64,000 nt of DNA from Amphibalanus amphitrite (Eukaryota > Arthropoda > Thecostraca > Balanomorpha > Balanidae): contig NW_024881868.1 in assembly GCF_019059575.1 (NCBI RefSeq), forward strand, positions 496,001 through 560,000. The letters are read 5' to 3'. Under the pieces are notes generated by a model, which made no database searches, was not told where the DNA came from, and saw nothing but the letters and a program-made list of their open reading frames with translations. Position numbers and translations under genes: made by a program. Numbering within the stretch: the stretch's first letter is position 1; each line of letters starts with the position of its first letter. Positions 58,896-64,000 of the stretch are shown here, one piece after another.

Positions 58896-60256
58896 TTAAG
58901 CAAGCCACTATCAACTTAGTTCGCGCGCACATGCATGCCAATACTCTAATTATGCTCTATCAAATGGCTGAAAGTAGTGTGTATCGAACAGACGTAAACG
59001 TTGGAGGAAGAGAAGATATTGACTCATCCTTACATACCTATTGCATTGACACCGGCCGCTCCCCCGGTTTTCCAGGGGGGCTAAAAGGCAAAATTCAGTT
59101 AAATCAGAGGATCCTCGCGAAAACAGTGGCGCGAGCTTACAACGAAGGTAGCCGCGCCATCAGAAAGCGATATACCAGCACCTCAAACATGCACTCTTAG
59201 GCATTGATGCATATCAACCTGTTAACATGGATGTTGAAGCAGCTGTGACGTTGAAAAGATTGTTTCCTCTTGAAGGGCTTGGAGAAGTGAGCAAGCACGT
59301 GCAGGTCATTTCTGACGATAGTATCCCCATAATCGAACATATGAACAACCGCAAACACCATGTAACATCGCAACCAGCCCAGAAGACGTGATCTTAGTTC
59401 CAAAAAAAAACATGCAGCAGACATCGGTGATGGCATTCCACTCGGTGACTTCTGACGGTCACGTGGGGCCCCCTTATTTTACGGAATCGGGAGGGGGTTC
59501 GCCATTACAGGGTACCTAACCATTACTCCGGCAGTTCGAACCAACAAGATGGAAGAAGGCAACATCCTGCATGGGGTGATGCTCTTCGAGGAGTCAGCTC
59601 CCCGACATACAGTAAATTAAATACAAAATCTCCTGAAACGGAGGATCCCGCAAACTGTACCCAAGGGAAAATGCCCTCTTCCTCATTAAACCTCAGCCCA
59701 CACAAGTTCTGGTTGCTGGGGCGTTTTTGCGGGTGAGTCTAACGAACGTCCCCATGTGACTGTGGCGAGTCTCAGCAGCGCCAGTCGGCTACAATTACGA
59801 GCCATTTCAGACGGGAGATCTCGCCGCGCGTGCGGCCAGTCCAGACACCGATAAGGACTGATGCAGGTGCACCACGGTGACCATATTTGGTGATAAATGT
59901 GTAAAATTGGTGTGACAATATATGATCCAAATTTGAAATGCCTATGTTTACAAATTTCTAAGCTACGGCGTTCTGAATGGAAATATGCATTTTGTCCCAA
60001 TTTATCTGCCCAACCCTGTATTCCACCGCATGACAATGGCTATTACGTTGAATATCGATCCCCTAACTGAACTATGCGCTAGACATCTATCGCATCAAAC
60101 CAAATTAAGGTGATGGCAAACACTTTATATCGGCAGCAACAGCAGCACCCATATCAAGTTGCACTCAACAGGAATAAACGAGCAATACAAAAGATGGAGC
60201 GAGATTCCAACTTCAAAAGTCACCGACCAATCTCTTCCGAGAAGTCGATCGCCTGC

Positions 60257-62867
60257 TTATCTGACGTGTTTGTGTTTCGACTTCTCTTTGGCGCGCTTCT
60301 TTTCTGACTTTTCTTTCACGTGCTTCTTCTTCGGCTTGTCTTTCCCGTGTTTCTTTTGCAACTTGTCTTTGCCGAGTTTGGATTTCGACTTACGAAGCGA
60401 CGCCGACTGCCCACTCCCCGGCTCCGGAGATCGTCGCGACACCGTCCAGTGCTCTCGCGGCGACCAGGCACCCGGAAAGTAGCGCTCTCTGTTGGTCTCA
60501 TGGTGCCGCGAGGCTCCAGGTGGCGAGAAGTCCTCTACATCCGTCCGACTCCACTCCTCATCCGAAGAATAGCTTACGTCTCCATGGACCGCGTGCTGAC
60601 CGCCTTCCCACGGCCCTCGCTTCCCCCTTGTCCAGCTGGGGTCCGGGGATGACCTTGCGCCTCGCTGGCGACGTCCCCTGCCTCCACGTCCCCTCCCGCG
60701 GCCTCGGACTCTGTTCCGGAGCGGCGAGGTCATCGTGACGTAACTCTCGTTTCCGGACGAGTCCGATCGCTGCTCGGCGTCACTTGCGAACTGATCGACA
60801 GTCACCCGCTGATTGAGGTCGCCCCAGCAGGGACGACGCAGGATCGCTGGCGGTGCCTCCGGCTCGATTAAGTCCTCAGTTCGTGCGCGTTTGATGGGCG
60901 ATCTACTGATCCCGCCACTGCCACCACCGCGTCTCGCCCTAGCCACCGGCCTGTTCGTGTCAGTGCTCTCTGGCTGCGCGATGGTGCCGTCCGCCAAACC
61001 CTCGGGGGACTGAGCACGTTTCTTGCGAGACCTACGCCGGTCAAAGTTCAGGTGCTTGATCTCCGCCAGTTCCTGGTAGCGTTCTGAGACCTCCGGCAGC
61101 AGACCACAGGCCGCCATACTCCTCACAGAGAACATCGACGGCAGTGGTAGCTTCAGAGTGCCCGTCACATACTGGTACGTGTTGTGACTGCATAGCTTGC
61201 GCAGCGATATGGCGTGAAGATAGTCCTCGAGACCCCAGGGCACCGACTTGCCGTTGTCACGCCAGAAAGCCAGCTGTGCTCCACTGAACAACTTAACAAG
61301 CTGCTTTATGAGACGCTGCTGCTTGTCCGGGCGAGTTTTTTTAGTGCGCATCTGGATCTCCCCCTCCGTCTTTTCAAGAGCTCGCCTTAGTAGGGCGTTA
61401 CGTAGCTTCAGCATGTCTCTGCGCAGATCGAAAATCATGCGAGTTGCCTCCGTGAGAGTGGAGGGCAGAGTGAGTAGCTGGTTCATCGTTGGCAGGTCGC
61501 CGAGTTCCGGTACTACATCCTCGGAACGTAGCACCAGCAGCTCATTGGCGTCCTTAGCACAGGAGTCATCCTTCGGTCCTTCGGTGACACAGGTTCGGTC
61601 GCTACATCCGACTGTCCCTTCATTTGACGTACCATTCTTCGCTTCATTAGCAGTGTTTGGTGTTGCGGCTTCAGCAGCCTTCAGCCCCTCAAGTACCTTG
61701 AGACGTTTGACCACCGTTTCAGCTAATAAATGACCGCGGTTCAAAACCTTTTTAACGCGCAGAAGCTCGCCGTAAGTGTTGACACTGTGGAAAAGATTGG
61801 CTGGCTTGTGTACAGCTGCAGTGACCGGTGCGCCAGAGCCGTGTTTCGACAGCGGTGGTGGTACGCGCGCGGTGTTCCCGGACACTGGCTCACGGGGAGC
61901 GTTCTCCGACAGCGGTCGTGGTGAGAGTAAGGCATTCTCCAGCAGCGATACTGGTGCACCAGCAGCCCTCTCTCGCAGCGACACTGGTACGCTTGTAGTG
62001 CTCTTTGGCGGCGACACCGGTGTGTGAGCAGTGTTTTCTGGCCGCGGTAGTGGTACGCATGTCGTCCCCTTTGGCAGCTTCCTGAAAATTACACTGAAGT
62101 TAAGACACATAAACTGTTGTAGTAACAGGCGAACAATTGTCTACCAGCCACATGCGTCGACTCATTATTCGTTTGAGATATTACAAACAAACAAAAATGT
62201 AAATTGTTAAAAAAAAAACTGCAAGAAAATGTCAATGCATTAGGTGCCAACTATCAAAACCACTAAGGCTGAAACAGACCCTTTTGTCAGTCAGGAACAG
62301 CGAATTTTTAGATAGGAATCACATGCGCCTCCGACTTGACTAAAACCGACCTACGTAAATGCGAATGGGACAACATTCCTTAACAAAATAAATGTTAAAT
62401 TCAGAAACCACACCACCAACATAGCACCGGAAAATCTACCTGACCTGACTTGGGTTATTCACCTGACCTGAAACATCAATAAATGGCCTAAGACCTTGAA
62501 ATTGGGTACCATTGGCCCTCTCTCTCGTGACGAACAATGCATTTTGCTGAGTTCTAGCTTGATCATGGACCGAGTGACTAGGGGACACGATCGACTCCCC
62601 CCCCCCCCCCACATACGTTAGCTGATGTGAAAATGCCAATGCAGGCGAGGATTGGACACCATGCTGAGAGAGCAGTAGTTTCTGAAGAAAACATACCTCG
62701 GGCCACGTTGGTTCATTCCGTGCTCAAAAACCTTCATATTTGGGAACGTCTCCTTCCTCAATCGAGCCATTCTTTTCTCCACATAAATCTTTGTTCTCAG
62801 CTTTTCATCAGCTGTGGTGCGAACTGGACAGACCCTTGCCTCCTTTGGAAACCCTTTCCTGTAGCTC
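60257..62867 (-). CDS. P-element/THAP9-like transposase-derived protein, 3' two exons
   Basis: Exons 62867-62697 and 62081-60257 join in phase 2 (CCGAG/GTATGT to TTTTCAG/G). The second exon has proline-rich repeats (PVSLLENA-like), a coiled coil (RMIFDLRRDMLKLRNALLRRALE) and the block found in P-element and THAP9 transposases: KLFSGAQLAFWR, then VPWGLEDYLHAISLRKLCSHN, then TYQYVTGTLKLPLPS. In those proteins this segment lies between the DNA-binding domain and the RNase-H-like catalytic domain. Here it is followed not by a catalytic core but by a low-complexity RGG/Lys-Glu-rich tail (GRGRGRGGRGRR; repeated KEKSKKKH-type), suggesting a nuclear, nucleic-acid-binding role. The first visible exon does not look like a THAP finger, and the 5' end is not visible in the window. 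Function unknown; domestication is inference. Confidence 0.7.
62440..62612. repeat. AGGTCA-family repeat fragment in the intron of the THAP-derived gene
   Basis: TGACCTGACTTG words, gggtaccattggcc, a ctcgtgacg segment, a gagttctagctt segment and a C run at 62588-62601 follow the same order as 34021-34170 and 33660-33830, so this is another member of that family, inserted between the two exons. Confidence 0.7.
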
Positions 62868-64000
62868 CTGAAATCAAAATCCCTTGTTACGCACATTAGG
62901 TACTTATGAAAATTCAAATAGGTAGTGTGTTAATCACCATGCCTTTCACTGTCTTTGATTCCCTAACAGAAAATATGTTCACTAAAAATGATGGAGTCAG
63001 GAATTTTATTGATGTACGGCTGGTTACAAAAGCAACATAAGAAAAAATAATAAAATAGTCATTTGAGGTACAGTGAATCAACTATTGTGAACTGTTGTTT
63101 ACATCTTATTGCTCAGTGCTATCAAAGGGGTTGCAAAACAAAGGACAGCATGCTTTACTGAACTAATTAGAATCTCAAGATCAAATAAAGGATGGGTATG
63201 ATCCCTGACTCTCCTACAGTAAAAATGCTTCAACGTATTTATCCACAAAATAAAAATAAAACAGGTGGTAATAAGTAGAATCTAACAATAAACAAACACA
63301 AGACGTTGAATGAGGCATCTGTGATGGTAGTGACTATTGGTTATTGGTTAAGTAGAAGCGGAAGTCGGGAGGATGGCCCGTGTCGGTCTGAGGCCGGGCT
63401 GGATCGCGAGATCGGGCCTCTGCGGCCCCCGTGGGAGGATGGCGTGCCAGCTCGCGTGCGGGACGGTGTCTCGACGAACCCTGGCCGACATCTGCACGTT
63501 GGGAGGAGCGGAGACGGCATGGAGGCGGATCTTCGGCTCCCGTTCCGTCGACGAAGCTGTCGCCGAGGAGTAAGTAAGTAAGGTTAAGTAGGAAGCACTG
63601 TATCCCATATCACACTTACTGCTTACGGACAGAAGAGAGCTGTGCGGCAAGGTTATTTTTAGTCTTAGCATAATCAACAGGCTTGCAAGTCTTCAGCTTT
63701 TGATCATCACTAGGTGATCCCATTGTTCTTTGAGTTGTCTGAAGTGAGGTACCTTTTCCCTCAGCATTCTGCATGGTGCACTGCTAACCTCTGAAGTGTT
63801 GACACACAGCTTGTCATTGGGTGGGTAAGGCTTACGTCAGAATGAGCAGTGGTCTGTTTCACCATCTCCTTTAATTTGAATAATGTATTGCATTACTAAT
63901 CACAAAGGTTAAGGCATTACCTTGCAGTCTGGAATGTTACCTGTTATGGCACACTGGACCCTGATTACATAAAAGCTATAGGACTTTTGGACAAAGTTCA
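62868..64000. other. Upstream flank of the THAP-derived gene
   Basis: AT-rich DNA with one GC-rich patch at 63360-63575 that contains opposed short frames (63373-63573 plus, 63677-63348 minus). The patch might be an unrecognised exon or a promoter CpG patch; neither frame shows a known motif. Nothing else was seen. Confidence 0.4.

Larger units (their letters stand above)
50622..60018. mobile_element. Outer TA-flanked element split by two later insertions
   Basis: Terminal inverted repeats of about 28 bp read CAGGGGTGGGCAGATAAATT at 50622 and, inverted, CAGGGTTGGGCAGATAAATT at 60018, each flanked by TA. The ends sit 9.4 kb apart, but subtracting the foldback element and the TTAA element with their duplications leaves about 1.29 kb, the size of a Tc1/mariner transposon. 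The residual inner sequence (50650-50760 and 58900-59980) has no intact transposase and no motif I can assign with confidence. Confidence 0.72.

Noticed and set aside
63348-63677. Opposed frames in a GC-rich patch
   Set aside because: No domain and no clear splice sites; the plus frame stops immediately before GTAAGTAAG. It could be an exon edge but cannot be supported.

Overview
The window is animal nuclear DNA, most likely from an arthropod and perhaps a crustacean such as a barnacle or copepod; the species call is inference. Genes are split by GT-AG introns and their exons are GC-rich. The recognisable families are all metazoan: a TAB2/TAB3-like adaptor, a CYP3-clan P450, an LDLa/PAN serine protease, a DEG/ENaC channel and a P-element/THAP-derived protein. 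I saw no bacterial operons, CRISPR arrays, tRNA or rRNA.

Layout. 0-5.3 kb: 3' half of a minus-strand TAB2/TAB3-like gene (proline-rich exon, two coiled-coil exons, NZF zinc-finger exon). 5.3-20.8 kb: no gene; palindromes, a decayed minisatellite, AGGTCA-rich inverted repeats, a decayed mariner, TA-flanked inverted-repeat elements and a foldback cluster with a nested hAT-like MITE. 21.1-22.6 kb: intronless P450. 24.96-37.06 kb: a three-exon plus-strand gene for an unrecognised 449-aa secreted or membrane protein; its 10.3-kb first intron holds long AGGTCA-rich inverted repeats, three MITEs and a 33-bp minisatellite. 37.8-40.7 kb: a two-exon modular serine protease. 42.4-43.6 kb: a minus-strand single-exon DEG/ENaC-like channel. 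45.1-50.4 kb: an apparently young, intact Ty3/gypsy retrotransposon with identical 246-bp LTRs. 50.6-60.0 kb: nested transposons, a roughly 1.3-kb TA-flanked element split by a 5.3-kb foldback element and by a 2.8-kb TTAA-flanked element. 60.3-62.9 kb: 3' part of a minus-strand P-element/THAP-derived gene.

How the genes work together. They do not form a pathway: one signalling adaptor, one detoxification or biosynthetic oxidase, one secreted protease, one ion channel, one orphan secreted protein and one domesticated-transposase candidate. The window is dominated by mobile DNA. The most notable pattern is a set of inverted-repeat elements that share the same outer ends (TA then GGGGA or GGGTA) but carry a different word in each family. 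That word is repeated inside the element in both orientations, as expected if it were a transposase-recognition site that has diversified. A second theme is the nuclear-receptor-like half-site AGGTCA, which is dense in otherwise unrelated repeats.
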